Of a DNA stretch of 64,000 nucleotides, positions 50,053-62,737 are shown in pieces; within the stretch, counting starts at the first letter, position 1, and each line of letters begins with the position of its first letter. The notes beneath the pieces are model-generated. The model made no database searches. It was not told where the DNA came from and worked only from the letters and a program-made list of their open reading frames with translations. The translations under genes and the position numbers were made by a program. The stretch is from Paratinospora sagittata (Eukaryota; Streptophyta; Magnoliopsida; Ranunculales; Menispermaceae), in contig CM069598.1 in NCBI GenBank assembly GCA_035771175.1, positions 11,496,668-11,560,667 of the forward strand, in the 5' to 3' direction.

Positions 50053-50055
<3 letters not shown>

Positions 50056-51249
50056 TAATTGTTATAAGTGAGTTTTCTAACAATTTGCATTTGCACTTTA
50101 TTCACTTTATATATCTATTTATAGTTGCATAGGTTAAGACTTTTGAAGAGTTTATCAGAATATATTTTTAAGGAATGATTTGAGACAAAAGATCTTGGAA
50201 AATCAATTATTTATCTCGGCCTACAGATCGATAATTTTTTCCAAGTGAATTCTTGTCTAATTATCAAATGTATTAAGAGATGTTTGAAGAGAGTTCAAAT
50301 GGACAAGATACATCTATCAGATTTCTTAATATTGTGAGATCACTAAAAAGTGAATAAAGATTATATTTGTCTTTATTAAAATAATGAAGAGCTAGTTAGT
50401 CTTGAAGTACCATGTCTGGGTGCAATAAATACTCTTATTTACAAAACCTGATATTGTTTTTATCTGTTAATGTACTTGCATGATCTAGTTGTACACCAAA
50501 TTAAGATGATGTTAAATATGCATTGTGATCTCATTCAAGAAAGGGAAAGACAAAGCTAGTTGAATAAGCAAATGTTGGATATTTGTCAGACTCTCACTAA
50601 GCTCAATATTATGCTTATGGTGATATTACTATATCATGGATATCTGTGAAGTAGACAATAGTTGCTACATCTTTAAATCATCCAGAAAAGTATCGCGATT
50701 CCTGAACCAAGTCGAAAAATGTGCATGGATCACGTGAATGATCTTCAATCAGAGGCTCTCTTACAATGTTATAAGAAGATAATGCAACATGTATTGTACA
50801 GTAATGAAAAGCTTATATTGAAGCCGACAAAGCCAAATATATTTTACAAAAAGGTCTTCTTTACACATGAGCTACAAAAGAATGACAAATAAAATCGAAC
50901 AACTTATTTATCAAAGTTTTGTTAATTACAAAGAAAATTATATATAATATTAAAATGCATCAACTCAAAGATATTTCAGGCAAAGAAACAAAACTGAATT
51001 CCTCCATGTCATCTTGAGGGGGAGAATTAAAAAAAGTTATTGTTTAGTGTACTGTACTATATTTTCCTTCGCTATGATTTTGTCCTACTGGATTTTTCTG
51101 GCAAGGTTTTTAACGAGGCGGTCTTAACAATATAAGACTCTAATAGAATATTGTACTCTTTTTCTTTCATTAAACTTTCTCCTATTGGATTTTCTCTAGT
51201 AAGGTTTTAACGATGCATATTCTATAATAATGAATATTCAAAGGGGGAG

Positions 51250-51558
51250 TGTTGTTAATATGTTGAATATTCAAATAGTAAATACATGTACTATACAGAT
51301 GTATCAAGACGTATATATATTTAAGTGGTACATGTATTCAAATTATATAAATACGTATGTATATATATCTCACATGAATCACGTGGAAGCAGAGTTATCC
51401 ATTTATGTGAAAACATAATTATCCATCATATGAGTTAGTGATATTTTGATGTAAATCTCTTCTTATAAATATGAGAGATATCAGAGAAGTTGTAAGAAAT
51501 GATGTAGAGAAAATAAAAAGAAAATAGAGAATGAAAAATCAGTTTATAATTTTTAGCA
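51250..51558 (+). repeat. 3' LTR of the decayed Copia element
   Basis: It follows the polypurine tract aagggggag (51241-51249). It starts tgttgttaatatg, ends tttttagca, and is 309 bp. It contains a TATAAATA-like motif near 51465 and a run-out into gagaatgaaaaatcag. No second copy lies within the window, so the element is either rearranged or its 5' LTR is lost. Confidence 0.55.
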
Positions 51559-51959
51559 TTTAATTATTTTGATTTAATTTACGACAAAGAAAAATGTTAA
51601 TCTAATTATAAAAAATACAATTATATATTCATAATTATTAGATAGACGAGAGTTGATCATTTATTTCTTTCAAAATTACCTTTAAAAATTTTATTTTATT
51701 TTAAAATTTTAAAATATAATTTTATTGATTTAATAATTTTTTTTTCTTGTTTCTTTTTGGGCGTAAGTCTAGCTATATCCTTGAGTGAAAAATATATATA
51801 TATATATATAAAAGATTAGTGTGCGTGGGTGTCGAAAAAAAAAAATATAAACAAAAAATCTTGAATCGTTTCTATTTTTTAATATAAAAAGTGTAGTTGC
51901 ATTACACATAAGGTCTTCTCGGCTTCAACGCGCTACGAAGACCTAAACCTCCGGAGAAA

Positions 51960-53012
51960 ATGTCTGCTCCGGCGAAGCCACCGTCTCTGCGAATTCTCTT
52001 CCTCTGTGTAATCTTCTTCTTCTCAGCTTCTTTCAGTTTCTTCAGAGCTTCTTCGGAGTCAGATCCCGACCGAGTCGCCGAGCTTCTAACCCTACAATCC
52101 CAATCAAAATCCGGCGTAATTCATCTCGACGATCGGACACTCAACCGCTTCCTCACCTCCGCCAACACCAGATCTTACTCTCTCCTCATCTTCTTCGACG
52201 CCGTTCAACTTCACGACAAGCACGAGCTCCATCTCCAAGAACTCCGTTCCGAATTCGACCTCGTCGCCGCCGCTTTCATCGCTAACAACGACAAGGATTC
52301 ACCGGATCGATCCAAGCTCTTCTTCTGCGATATCGAGTTCAAGGAATCGCAATCCAGTTTCGCTCTCTTCGGCGTCAATTCTCTACCGCACATCCGCCAT
52401 GTCTCCCCTCAGATCCGCGATCTCAAGCTCTCCGATCCGACGCCGCAAGGAGATTTATCGCGATTCGCCGAGTCGATGGCCGAGTTCGTCGAGTCGAAGA
52501 CAAAGCTCTCCGTCGGTCCGATCGAACGGCCTCCGGTCGTGTCGACGAAGCAGATCGGGGTTCTTGTTGCGGCGCTGGTGGTTTCGGCGCCGTTCTTGGT
52601 GAAGAGGATTCTCGCCGGGGATACTTTGGTGCATGAGCCGAAGTTGTGGTTGTCCATGGCGGTTTTCGTGTATTTCTTCAGTGTTTCGGGCGCGATGCAT
52701 AATATTATTCGGAAGATGCCGATGTTTTTGGCCGATCGGAACGACCCGTCGCAGTTGGTGTTCTTTTATCAGGGGTCGGGGATGCAGCTTGGAGCGGAGG
52801 GGTTTGCGGTGGGGTTTTTGTACACAATCGTGGGATTGTTGTTGGCGTTTGTTTCGAATGTGCTTGTTCGAGTGAGGAATGCGACGGTGCAGAGAGGGTT
52901 TATGTTTTTGGCGCTGTTGGTTTCGTTTTGGGCGGTGAAGAAGGTTGTGTATTTGGATAATTGGAAGACGGGGTATGGAATTCATGGATTCTGGCCTTCT
53001 AGTTGGAATTGA
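51960..53012 (+). CDS. OST3: Oligosaccharyltransferase subunit OST3/OST6
   Basis: Intronless, 350 residues. Signal peptide at about 1-30, a thioredoxin-like lumenal domain at about 45-185 (GVIHLDDRTLNRFL, SLLIFFDA, LPHIRHVSP), then four membrane helices near 198-216, 228-247, 281-303 and 311-330, ending GFWPSSWN. This is the architecture of the OST3/OST6 (Tusc3/MagT1) subunit of the ER oligosaccharyltransferase, which N-glycosylates nascent proteins. The thioredoxin domain has FFDAVQLHDKHE where yeast and animal relatives have a redox CxxC, so it should not form mixed disulfides with substrates. That is the plant condition as far as I know. The start fits a purine-rich aaaATGTC context after a GC-richer leader. 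The coding part is much more GC-rich than its surroundings. High confidence. Confidence 0.93.
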   Translation: MSAPAKPPSLRILFLCVIFFFSASFSFFRASSESDPDRVAELLTLQSQSKSGVIHLDDRTLNRFLTSANTRSYSLLIFFDAVQLHDKHELHLQELRSEFDLVAAAFIANNDKDSPDRSKLFFCDIEFKESQSSFALFGVNSLPHIRHVSPQIRDLKLSDPTPQGDLSRFAESMAEFVESKTKLSVGPIERPPVVSTKQIGVLVAALVVSAPFLVKRILAGDTLVHEPKLWLSMAVFVYFFSVSGAMHNIIRKMPMFLADRNDPSQLVFFYQGSGMQLGAEGFAVGFLYTIVGLLLAFVSNVLVRVRNATVQRGFMFLALLVSFWAVKKVVYLDNWKTGYGIHGFWPSSWN

Positions 53013-54204
53013 GAATTCAGGTAGGATTGCTTCTAATTTTTTTTTTTTTTTTTGATATCTATTGAAGATTATTGAGGTCGGATTTTTGAAATTAGAGACT
53101 AGTAAATCAGTATCAGTTTCTTGTTATGTATTAATTTGAGAATGAACTCTATTATTGAAAAAAAAAAAAAAGTTGAGAAACTTTAGTTTGAAGTTGGGAA
53201 TGGGAATGTTTGAAACAATGATTACACATGAACATTGGTACATACGTGCACTTGAAGCTTTTTAGTTGTTGAGGTGTTCTATGTGCAATTGCTAAATTAG
53301 TAATTAAAAAAAGACTACGACTTTTGATATCAATATTGACTTGGCCTTGATAGAGCAGAGTGGAAAAACTGGATTTATTTAACTGACCATATTTAGTTGG
53401 AAAAAGGTTTCATTGGTACATTAAAAATTTAGGAAAGTCTATCCTTCATATATATTGGCCATTTCATTTTCAGATTATCTATATTATTCATTGACTTATA
53501 GATGGAAAATGACTTTACTTGGCATCAATTCTAGGCCTTAGATGATGAGAATTGAGATTATTTTCTTGGATTTTCTAACATGGTTGATCTATTAACCACA
53601 AATGGGGAGAAACACTTGGTTTTAAGTGTCTAGATAAGATTCTTGGATTGAATTTATTTTTTATTTCTTTGTTAGTGTTGTGGTTTGCCTATGGATTATT
53701 GGTCTACACATTCAATAGTCCTAGTGAGCAACTAACCCAATGCTATTCATCGAAACATCTATTATAGCTCTTTAATCTTTCCTATTTATTGATGGTTAGA
53801 ATTTGCCCAAATTACCATATTGTCTTTTCATAGATGATTAGATCTAAAATCACAAAATATAAATTACTTCCTCTATATAGCTAAATCGTTGGGGTAACTC
53901 TTTGCATTTCTGAAAGAGTCAAGGACCACAAAACACTATCATGATCATAGACTCATAGCTTATGTTATGTTATCTTTAGAGGTTGTCTTGGGACAAATCC
54001 ATATTGCTTTTTAATTTCCAAATACAGTGTTTGCAAAACATTTAGTGAACCGGACTAGTGAACAATTTCCTTTCATTATTTGTGATGAAACATTATTTGA
54101 CAACAGAGAAAATAATGTACCTTAATGGTGTCATCAACTAAACTTGTTTGAGTCATGGAATCAACTCGTTGAACCATGATGAGCCATGTCCATTGCCCAA
54201 GTCT
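53013..54204. other. OST3 3' flank and intergenic DNA with RT scrap
   Basis: The OST3 3' UTR follows the stop. At about 53335-53415 the plus strand has gacttggccttgatagagca...ggatttatttaactgacc. This parallels the C-terminal DLALDRA...WIYVTN block of the RT family seen at 18490-18540. No other feature was recognised. Confidence 0.4.
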
Positions 54205-54480
54205 ATCCAAAGCGAATTGGTATGGCTACTTTTGAGGCCTTGTATGGTTGGTTATGTAATTTCCTGGTATGTTGAGCTAATGTAGGAGATTCTTTGTTGT
54301 TGGGGCTAGAGATTGTGTATGATCATACAGAGAAAATAAAGCAGTTAAAGCAAAAGTTAAAAAAAGACTTAAGCAGAAAAATTATTTGACAACAGGCACA
54401 AGCCACTTGAATATTCTGAGTGAGATAAGGTATTATTGAAAGTATCTCCATGGCATGGCAAGGCTGACAGGAAGCCAATG
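54205..54480 (+). pseudogene. Ty3/Gypsy integrase C-terminal remnant
   Basis: The plus strand encodes IGMATFEALYG near 54208-54250 and, after a diverged stretch with EKIKQLKQKLKKDLS, PLEYSE(stop)DKVLLKVSPW near 54408-54456. These are the ordered conserved blocks of the Gypsy integrase C-terminus (GMxPFEALYG ... FxVGDKVxLKVSPxK). Heavily decayed, with no LTRs found nearby. Family knowledge plus sequence order; identity per block is good but short. Confidence 0.55.
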
Positions 54481-56744
54481 GACTAGTCCTTTCAAGGATA
54501 ACAAATGGTCAATGAATCTAGGAGCCAATTTTTCCTAGATTCCAAATCTCATCTGCCCTTATATCAACTCAAGTCCGTGGAATTTATGAAGTTGAAGGGT
54601 TCCTAATATCATGACATTGGTATCTCCAATACTTGATGAGTTGGTTCCATGCTTCTAAAGTGATGCAAAAGACCCATTAGAATTGTTCTTGGATTCTAGA
54701 AACTGCTTGGAAGGCTTTTTCTCATCCCAGAAGGGCAGCATGGCTTTTCATGAGCCTCACATGCATTCTGCAGCTTACCTGCATCATGTTGGATTTGAAG
54801 ATGTTTAAGGAAGAAAAATTGTTTATCTGATAAGCAGTTTTTGCTCTAGACTTGCCTAGGCAGTTCTTGTTAGATGTTCTTTATCCAAGCTCAACTAATT
54901 AAATATATATTCCAAATAATTTTCACTCCTACAGCTAAATATAAGTTCTTGTGAAGGGGACCCTAAATCTCAAATATCTAGAATACCTGAAAACACCATG
55001 TTAATGTTAGTTATTGGAAATATGTTTTTTTCCCCCTGATTTAGAAATGTAGCACATATAAACGAATTCCTGTAGGCCATGGAGAAGAATTTCCCTTGCT
55101 CTGTTTTTGCCTATGAGGCTGATTTCATCACTATGGTGAGCCAGCCCATATTTTATGCTTTCATGGTTATACTGTAGAATACAACTAAACACTCTCAGTT
55201 TTCAAGTTTATATGCTTTACAGTAGAATCAGAGAGTGTAAGTGGTATGCCCATGTATTTCTTAGAGATCCTTCAAATGTAATATGGTCATGAATAACCCT
55301 CAATTATTGAGTGGATGCCATTATTAGGAAGTCTTTCTTACTTCTTCCTGGTGTATAGTTGCACTATGTGATAATGCTCTGTGCAGCTTATTATGGTGAT
55401 TGAAACAGGTATTACAATTGATAAGGCTGAGAAGAATCTGTTTGGCTTGCGTCCATTTTAATGGTAGCAGCAGATTGTTTCTCATGGAACCTTGTTGATT
55501 ATTTATGTAGAAATCACTTGGTTAAACCTGCTTACTAACTTCAGGGTCTTCTTCACTTTATTTGTCTGATCTGAATGTTTTATTTTATTTTATTTTTCTT
55601 TTCCTTTTAGCCCATGATTGATGCTACTTCATGTTGTAACCAAGCAATTTCCCTTTGGACAATGGACATCACACCGCGTACAGCAGAGGAGGGATCTCTT
55701 GAATTACGGTTTTGGCATCATAAACTCCACTGAATGCAAGGGAAAAAGTAATGTATGGAGACCCTTTTAAGTTCACTACATAATCGTGTGACAAACCAAT
55801 TTTGAATATTACATTAATTCACTATGCATACCCAGTTTGGTTTGAAGATAAATTTCCCATGCAACCCTAAATTGTAAAATTTGAGTAAATAGGTTATGTA
55901 CTACAACATACAATAAATTTTTATGTGCACGATGGCCTAGACTTGCTTGGTGCAATAGGTGTGCAGGCACGCTATTATGTGCATAAGCGGGGCTTTACCT
56001 TGTTATAAGTAGTTCTAAATAGAAAAAAAATAAAAAAAGGGAAGAACCACGCAAGTGTATAGGCCTTTTTGTGGGAGAGCGGCGAGGTGAATAGTTTTGG
56101 CAAAACGCACTTTGGTGCCGTTAGGCATTCATGCGTTTGCTGTTGAAACACGATTTTCAGAGATTTTTAAAGTGTTTTGGTAAAGCTTTTTTTTACTTGC
56201 TTTTGTTCTTGGCAACAGTGTTTTTGGGTGAAAAAGCTGTAAACAAGGACATTAAAATAAAAATAAAAAGGTGCAAAACATGTACGTCTAAATCATACGA
56301 ATATAATTAAACATGTCATTAATCAAAACAATAAAATAAAGAAAAACAAGTTATACATATTGTTTTTATAATTAATACCATATGAGACGTACCCAATTTC
56401 TTAAAAATCTGTAAGCACATTCATGTATACTAAGCATATACTAGTTGCAATTATGGCCGTCTGTGACCTCAGCAGTTGATCTTGCGCTCATTGTTATAGC
56501 TCCACGTACCTATACTTGGAAGTTTCAAGTTTCTGTATTGTTGTAACGTCCGAACCTCTTGTTTGCCCGTCTTTTTCCAACTTCTTTATTTGTTTCTAGC
56601 CGGCCAATCTCTAGTAATATATATATATTTAGAGTCTAAACAAAACTCTCCATTTGATCAGTAACAGTTCATTTAGTCTTTTTTTATTTTTATTTTAAGA
56701 ACTTGTCATCGTTGTGTTCATCTCTTGCTCAGATTCCGATCAAC
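54481..56744. other. Intergenic region upstream of the SYP gene
   Basis: No gene was recognised in about 2.2 kb. A TATA-like run at 56617-56630 precedes the SYP start and may belong to its promoter or 5' UTR. The open frames here have no recognisable content. Confidence 0.4.
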
Positions 56745-59700
56745 ATGAACGACCTGCTCACGGTAACTTCGAATTCTCCGCATTGCATGTCCTCTCCATT
56801 AGTACTGTCTTCTTGTTCCTTCATGTTTTTGGTTGTTACAGTACTGTTCTTGATTGCCCTGTTTGTATCAGAGAATCTTTGATTTGAAACCAAACTTCCA
56901 TATATGATTTTCTTTTTATTCACATGGATTTTAACTTCAAAATGAAAACTTACCCATAATTTAAATCACTCTAAGAATCATGTGTGATTTTTTCTAACCA
57001 CTGAATCTAGTTACAAACAAGACTTTTATGAATATTTCTGTTATGAATGTCAGAATCATAGCAGGGAAGGAAGCCAAAGGCTGGCTCGACCGCCCCCTTG
57101 ATCCTAACTTAAAATTTGTCGGGCTTCCAATTTGTGAAGCTCAGAAAACAGAACTTAATTAATGCAGAATTTGTGGGTTTTGGAATGATGATAATGATGA
57201 ATATCCTGAGCCTTAATTTCTTCTGTTTCTTTAGTATTTTGCCTTTTGTAATGGAGCTCTAATATTAAGCTCTCAAGTGTTTTGGGGCTTTAATTTGTTT
57301 GGAAATTTAACTGAAATGAAGGCCCAAGTCTCCATGTTGGTTTAGTTTCACTCTTCAATCTTTGCTTCTCAGCTCTAACAGTGAGTGGCTTTAGAGAAGG
57401 CATGTATAGCTGTGAATTTAGTTGCAATTCACTATTTGTGTGCTTATGATCTTTTGCAGGATTCATTTGTGAATGGAGACGGAAACCAGGCTCGAAGAGA
57501 AATGGATGTTGAGATGGGAAATCGCACTTCACCGAGTAATTCAGATTTGGCAATGGAAGCTTTCTTTAAGCAGGTATTATTTCCTATATATAAAGATGAG
57601 TTTCAGCAAGTTTCCCAATTTTCGAATCTTTGAGGAATATTGGAAGTTTAGAGCATTATACTTGATTTTTTTTTTTTTGTTTCTTGATATGTAAAAATGA
57701 AAGAACCAGCCAGGAATCATAAATTGTTTGCATTGCTGCATTTTCATTTTCTTGACTTTCATCGTATTTTTTAGGTACAAGAAGTTGAGAAACAGATGGA
57801 GAAACTGAATCAGTTACTTCAGAAGCTACGGGTATAGAAATTAATTACCATTCAAATTAAGATGATCTCAGCTTAGTGTCCATTTAGGTTCATTTGGATA
57901 TTTCTTTATTCCCATCCTTCATTTCAGCTCTAATGTTCTCGCTATAAAATCATTTTACAGGATGCAAATGGGGAATCTAAGATTATTACAAAAGCATCTA
58001 TAATGAAAGGTATGACTTTTTTTTTTGCTCATCCTAATCATTGATGTAATATCGAGTTGCAACACATAACCAGAATCAAAATTTAAAATTTATTGAACCT
58101 GACTTTAGTTATCAAGAAATTAAACTAATTCCACTTAAATATCATAATTGAAAAATTATTATATACTCATGGCATTGAGAAAAAAACTGGTCAAGAAAAT
58201 TCTCGAGCTACAGAGTTGAGTGCTCGAAGGGAAGAACCCCAAATTTGTCAAGGCATCATAGGAAGATGAATATGTTTTCTTTCTTTCTTTATTTATGTGT
58301 TTTTGTTTTGTAAGTTATGTTGTTATAATAGTTATAATTATTCTTGTTTTGCTCATAGGACTTGCACCTATATGCCATTGATGATATCTTTTCAAGCTAA
58401 TTTGCAACTTAATTTCAGCAACATTCTTTTTGTTAATAAACAGTCTCTATGATCATGGCTCTAAAACCAGTGACGCATCCTTTTCAGAAATCAAGAAAAA
58501 AATGGCGAAAGACATTGACGAAGTAGGAAAGATTGCACACAACGCCAAAGTGAAACTAGAAGAAATAGACAAAGATGTAATATTCTTCTTCTTCTGTTCA
58601 TTAATTAGCAGTCTATTTTTAAGTTTTAACAGCTTCCCTGATTATATTGATCTTGCTCTAACTTCCCTTTCTATCCTTTTCAAGAACTTAGCCAGCAGAC
58701 AGAAGCCAGGTTGTGGGAAAGGAACTGGCGTAGACCGATTCAGAATAACTAAGACTTAGTAAGTTCCACATCACATAATTCTAATATCAGATTCTTATTA
58801 CATTCCATGCTACAGAATCAGATTTTTTAACAGATGGATATTTTCAATTACTTTCTCCTGAGTATATAGCGCTTTAAAGAAAAAGTTTAAGGATCAAATG
58901 GCAGATTTTCAGATTCTCAGACAAAATATTCAAGATGAGTACCGTGAAATTATCAAGAGGCGGGTCTTTACAGGTTCGAACAATTAATCTGATTTCCAAC
59001 TACTTTATATGTGATGCAATTCATGCTCTTTGTGATTTTCAACTTTCAATTTTTTCTTTATGGTTTTTCAGTTACAGGGACTAGGCCAGATGATGAGGTG
59101 AGATTAATTAACTCCTTGAAAACATATTAATTCTTCTTTAGCATATACATGGTTGTGTTTTGTATTAATTGGTGATTATTCTGAGACTGTATAAGATGGT
59201 AGACCGCCTGATAGAGACTGGAAATAGTGAAGAAATCTTTCAAAAGGCAATTCAAGAAATGGGGAGAGGACAAGTGAGTTTCTGATTAGCTTAAATTCTG
59301 AGTTTCTTATTCTTCTTTTAACAAAATTGTTTCATTTGTAATTAATTAGGTGCTGGACACACTTAAAGAAATTCAGGAGAGACATGATGCTGTAAAGGAA
59401 ATTGAGAAAAAGCTTCTTGATCTGCATCAGGTTTTATTTTATTTTTCACCTATTAGTCTATTACCAAGATTGAAATTGCTGATGAAGAGAGTTCCTTAGT
59501 TTATCCTTGTCTTCATATTTTTGTCAGATCTTTCTTGACATGGCAGTTCTTGTTGAGGCTCAAGGAGAATTACTGGACAACATTGAAATTCAGGTTCATT
59601 TCTATGAATTACATCTTGGTTTGTCAGCACAACATAGAATGAGTTTTATTGTTACTATTGTTTGCACACATGGTGCATGTGATTTTTATTATAAATTAAT

Positions 59701-60247
59701 TAAAATAAAATGAAACTTTTATTAACAAAGAAATATGTACTTTTTATGTTTTTTGATATGATTAAAACGGATAAAATTGTTTAAAAATAGGGATGAGGGT
59801 AGTAGGTAGGAGTAAAGAGTCAGAAGTTAGAAGTTAGAAGTTAGAAGAATAAAATAGGAAAAGTGGGAATAAGAAAAGCCTAAAATGTAAGAACATGTAT
59901 GCAAAAGTGAAAAGTAGTTAACTTTTCAAGGGCATTTTTAGTAGAAAAATGGCTTCATCGTCAACTACTCAAGTATATATCCTCTCTATAATAGTATAAA
60001 TATGCTCAGTGTGTGCAATTACATGGATTTTGATCTTAAAAGAAAGTGTCACCAACCTAAATTTGCCATGCATGACTTGCAGGTCACAAATGCAGTGGAC
60101 CATGTACAATCAGGAACAGATGCCCTTAGAACAGCAAAGAGCTTGCAGAAAAAATCAAGGAAATGCATGATGATCGCCATCACCATCCTTCTAATAATCG
60201 CTATTATCATTGCACTCTCAGTACTGAAACCATGGAAGAAGAAATAG
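56745..60247 (+). CDS. SYP132: Qa-SNARE syntaxin of plants, SYP131/SYP132 type
   Basis: Twelve exons: 56745-56762, 57460-57573, 57775-57831, 57961-58009, 58488-58576, 58685-58758, 58870-58973, 59072-59097, 59196-59273, 59350-59430, 59528-59593, 60083-60247. All introns are GT-AG, and 921 nt give 306 residues, the family length. It starts MNDLLTDSF and has a three-helix Habc domain (about 35-155). The SNARE motif is about 195-260 with the zero-layer Gln at 242 in LVEAQGE. A membrane anchor lies at 281-300, then KPWKKK. The [24 protein letters not shown] and [14 protein letters not shown] blocks fit SYP132 better than SYP121-type. It should drive vesicle fusion at the plasma membrane and cell plate with SNAP33/NPSN and VAMP72 partners (family knowledge). 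The 131/132 assignment is tentative. Confidence 0.92.
59760..60000. mobile_element. Solo arm related to the foldback element, in SYP intron 11
   Basis: The region contains gggcatttttagtagaaaaatggc...caactactcaagtatatat...tctataatag. This parallels the arm of the 40.4-41.0 kb foldback (gggataattttagtagtttgac...aactttttcaaatatttgt...tctatag). It also has a short tandem agaagttagaagttagaag at 59822-59848. Only one arm is visible. Resemblance by eye only. Confidence 0.35.
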
Positions 60248-60406
60248 AAAGAGAAGAGACAAGAGAAACTTGGGTGAGTATTCTGCCATTACCTTCTTTG
60301 TACTTAAAAAATTCCGATTGTGTTTTCTACATTGAATTTTGATAGAAGATTAGTGATTACTGAAGAACATATATAAAGGAGCCCTGTTTAATTACTATGG
60401 AAAAAC

Positions 60407-60456
<50 letters not shown>
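60407..60456. repeat. (CT)n(AT)n compound microsatellite
   Basis: About 12 CT units followed by about 13 AT units, shortly after the SYP stop codon, probably in its 3' UTR or just beyond. Confidence 0.85.
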
Positions 60457-60937
60457 CTTTGGAAGTGTCTTTTGAGTTCTATGATGTAAAGTTTTTCCAC
60501 TCTATATATCCTCTTAATTATGCAACCAACTATAATGAATCTTCTTGTTCTAAATACCTATATAAATAACCTTATTTTTTTAAAGAGGTTATACACATCT
60601 GACTAAGGAAGCAAATGAAAAAAAAGAAAAAAAAGGGAGGATTGTCACAAGAACAAGGAGAACTCCATTCAAATAAGATAACTGAGGCAAACATTCAATT
60701 ATGGCTGGTTGTACATATAACAGGACAAGTTTCAAATGAAGAAAACATAAAAAACTTTTCTTCCACATATTCTTAAATGGGTCCTAATCATCAAGCTTGT
60801 GGCTAAACATGCCAAAAATAATAAGCCCATCCCATGGAATTATAATTCCACATGTTATTCTACTGAAATCCCACATTTTAAAAGAAGAAAAAACTGTAGT
60901 TCCCAAACTTTTCTTAATCATAGGTGACAAGTTCCTC

Positions 60938-62737
60938 CTACATTTTTGCCTTTGCAACTATGACGCCTCCTGTCGCCATGCCCATGCTTCCGGGTCGAGT
61001 CCAAGTTTCCTTGAATTGCTCTTCAGTAACACCTGCAAATCACCCAAAATGTGTTTAAAATCACTGTCAAAACTTTATGATCAGTTTGAGCTAAAGAATG
61101 AAACATGTCGGAATAAAAAGAAATAGTTAAAACTTGCCTTTCCCCATGGCAGCAGTCGAAGAAATGCCTCCTTGAACAGTTTTCAGAACCTTGTCATAGT
61201 AATTTGCACCTGACCACTTCTGGTGAGCCAAAGTATCAACTCCATTGTTCCTTTCTTCCCTCTGAATCCTCTCCACATAAGCCAGCATCCCTCTCCTAGC
61301 AAAATCCTTAGCAAAAGTATCAACAACTAGCGCATCTGCGTGGAACCCGGCCAGGGTTATGAACTGCCAACAGAAGCCCAGTTTAGCAATCCTAGGGATG
61401 AAATCCCTCATCTGTTCATCTGTCATCCCTGATGCATCCCAATTGAAAGATGGAGACAGATTGTAAGCCAACATGATCTCCGGATGCATCGATTTCACTC
61501 CCTCAGCAAACTTGGTGCACTCTACCAAATCGGGACTTGCCGTCTCCATCCAAATAAGATCAGCATGAGGAGCAAAGGCCCATCCACGAACGATTGCCGC
61601 CATTACTGACCCTTTGAACCTATAAAACCCTTCTCTAGTTCTAGGCAAGTCCCAGTCCCAAAACAGATTCTTAAGTCCCAATCTTTCAGCAATTTCTCTT
61701 CCTTGTTCGTTTGAGAGGCATTTATCGTAACCCAAATGGTTCGACCACTCATTTAATCTCCTACGCCTCTCGTCCTCTCCAATATTCATGCTCTTGATTG
61801 CATCAATAGCACATTCTGTGAAGGTCTTCAATTGGGCCATTGCTAACCAATTGTCTTCAATCTCTTGAAGCTCAGCTCCTGTTTTGCCTGCAACCATTGC
61901 TTCAGCTAGAAGATTAGCCAAGCTCTTTCCCTTAAGATTTGGATTAGTTGCACCAAGTATGAACTGATGGTCTCTAGTATCAATATTGCTCTGAATCAAA
62001 TTAGCCGCAACGGCATCCGTTCTAGCCACCAAAACTGTTTCAACGCCCATTACATCGAACTGCAACCGTGCTGCCACGAGCCGGTTAATGTGTTCACTAA
62101 CCGAAACCAAGACTTTTCCAGCCATGTGCCCGCATTTCTTGGTCATGGAAGATTGGTCTTCGATGTGAACTCCGGCGGCTCCTCTCTCTACGAAAAGCTT
62201 GCAGAGCTTAACAGTTGCGGTTGCACCGCCAAAGCCAGTGTCTCCATCAGCTATTATTGGTTTCAAGTAATCAACATAAGGAGTTCGAGCTCGCTCTTCT
62301 CGGGTCATGCTCATTCGGGCTTCCCGTTGCTTCCTATCATGGTATTGTTGAGCGAAGAAAAGGTGTTCGACTTTGTTTGGGACCGTGTCATAGGGGTAGT
62401 CGGCAAGGTCAGGGCCTGGTTCGTTGGTGGAAGTGTGAGTTGAGGAGCATTGCCAACCAGAGACGTAAATGGTGTCTAAGTACTTAGCCATCATGGCTAC
62501 TTGGACAGGGTCAAGAGCACCAAAGGTTCTTGAAGTTGTTCCATTGGCTTGGTGGGTTTTGAGAGTTCTCCATAGCTTCTTGGCAAGTTCATTGGAGCCA
62601 TAGCTCTGTCTGAGGTTTCCTCGAAGGGCAACAATGTCTCGGGCGGAGTAAGGACGATGAGTTAACTTGAATCTCTCTGTGTTCCACCATGCTTGCACCT
62701 CTGCAACTTCTGCTTCAAACCTCCCTTCTTCCTCCAT
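60938..62737 (-). CDS. ICL: Isocitrate lyase (glyoxysomal)
   Basis: Two visible exons on the minus strand: 62737-61138 and 61032-60938, giving 564 residues from the first Met in the large exon. It cleaves isocitrate to glyoxylate and succinate in the glyoxylate cycle during seed-oil use. The active-site signature KKCGHM is residues 200-205 (Cys202). Other landmarks are [47 protein letters not shown] and [10 protein letters not shown]. The C-terminal tripeptide AKM is a plausible peroxisomal PTS1 variant. The intron 61137-61033 has a GC donor (AAAG|GCAAGT) and AG acceptor. Plant ICLs usually have about ten more N-terminal residues on a small first exon. Here an acceptor CACAG lies just before ATAATGGAG, so the true start may be further upstream. 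Confidence 0.95.

Larger units (their letters stand above)
46393..51558 (+). mobile_element. Highly decayed Copia retrotransposon remnant
   Basis: Plus-strand scraps occur in Copia order. Gag LLKQQYK-like at 46393 and an H/N/Y-rich linker to about 46780. A post-integrase linker with LPLSGGKRKMSKE near 49155. RT pieces with FETKDLGKSIIYLGLQID near 50175-50230. RNase H end FYTHELQKN near 50850-50885. Then the usual 3' non-coding stretch and a polypurine tract at 51241-51249, followed by a 3' LTR (51250-51558). Stops and gaps are everywhere and most of integrase and RT are lost. The 47.1-49.0 kb part does not match and holds other sequence. No 5' LTR was found. A different Copia group from the element at 33093-38486. 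Confidence 0.6.

Noticed and set aside
52455..52985. Long minus-strand open frame (176 codons) and plus-frame companions at the OST3 locus
   Set aside because: Shadows of the GC-rich OST3 coding sequence; Arg/His/Gln-rich translation with no family resemblance.
61967..62443. Plus-strand open frames over isocitrate lyase
   Set aside because: Antisense shadow of a highly conserved enzyme gene.
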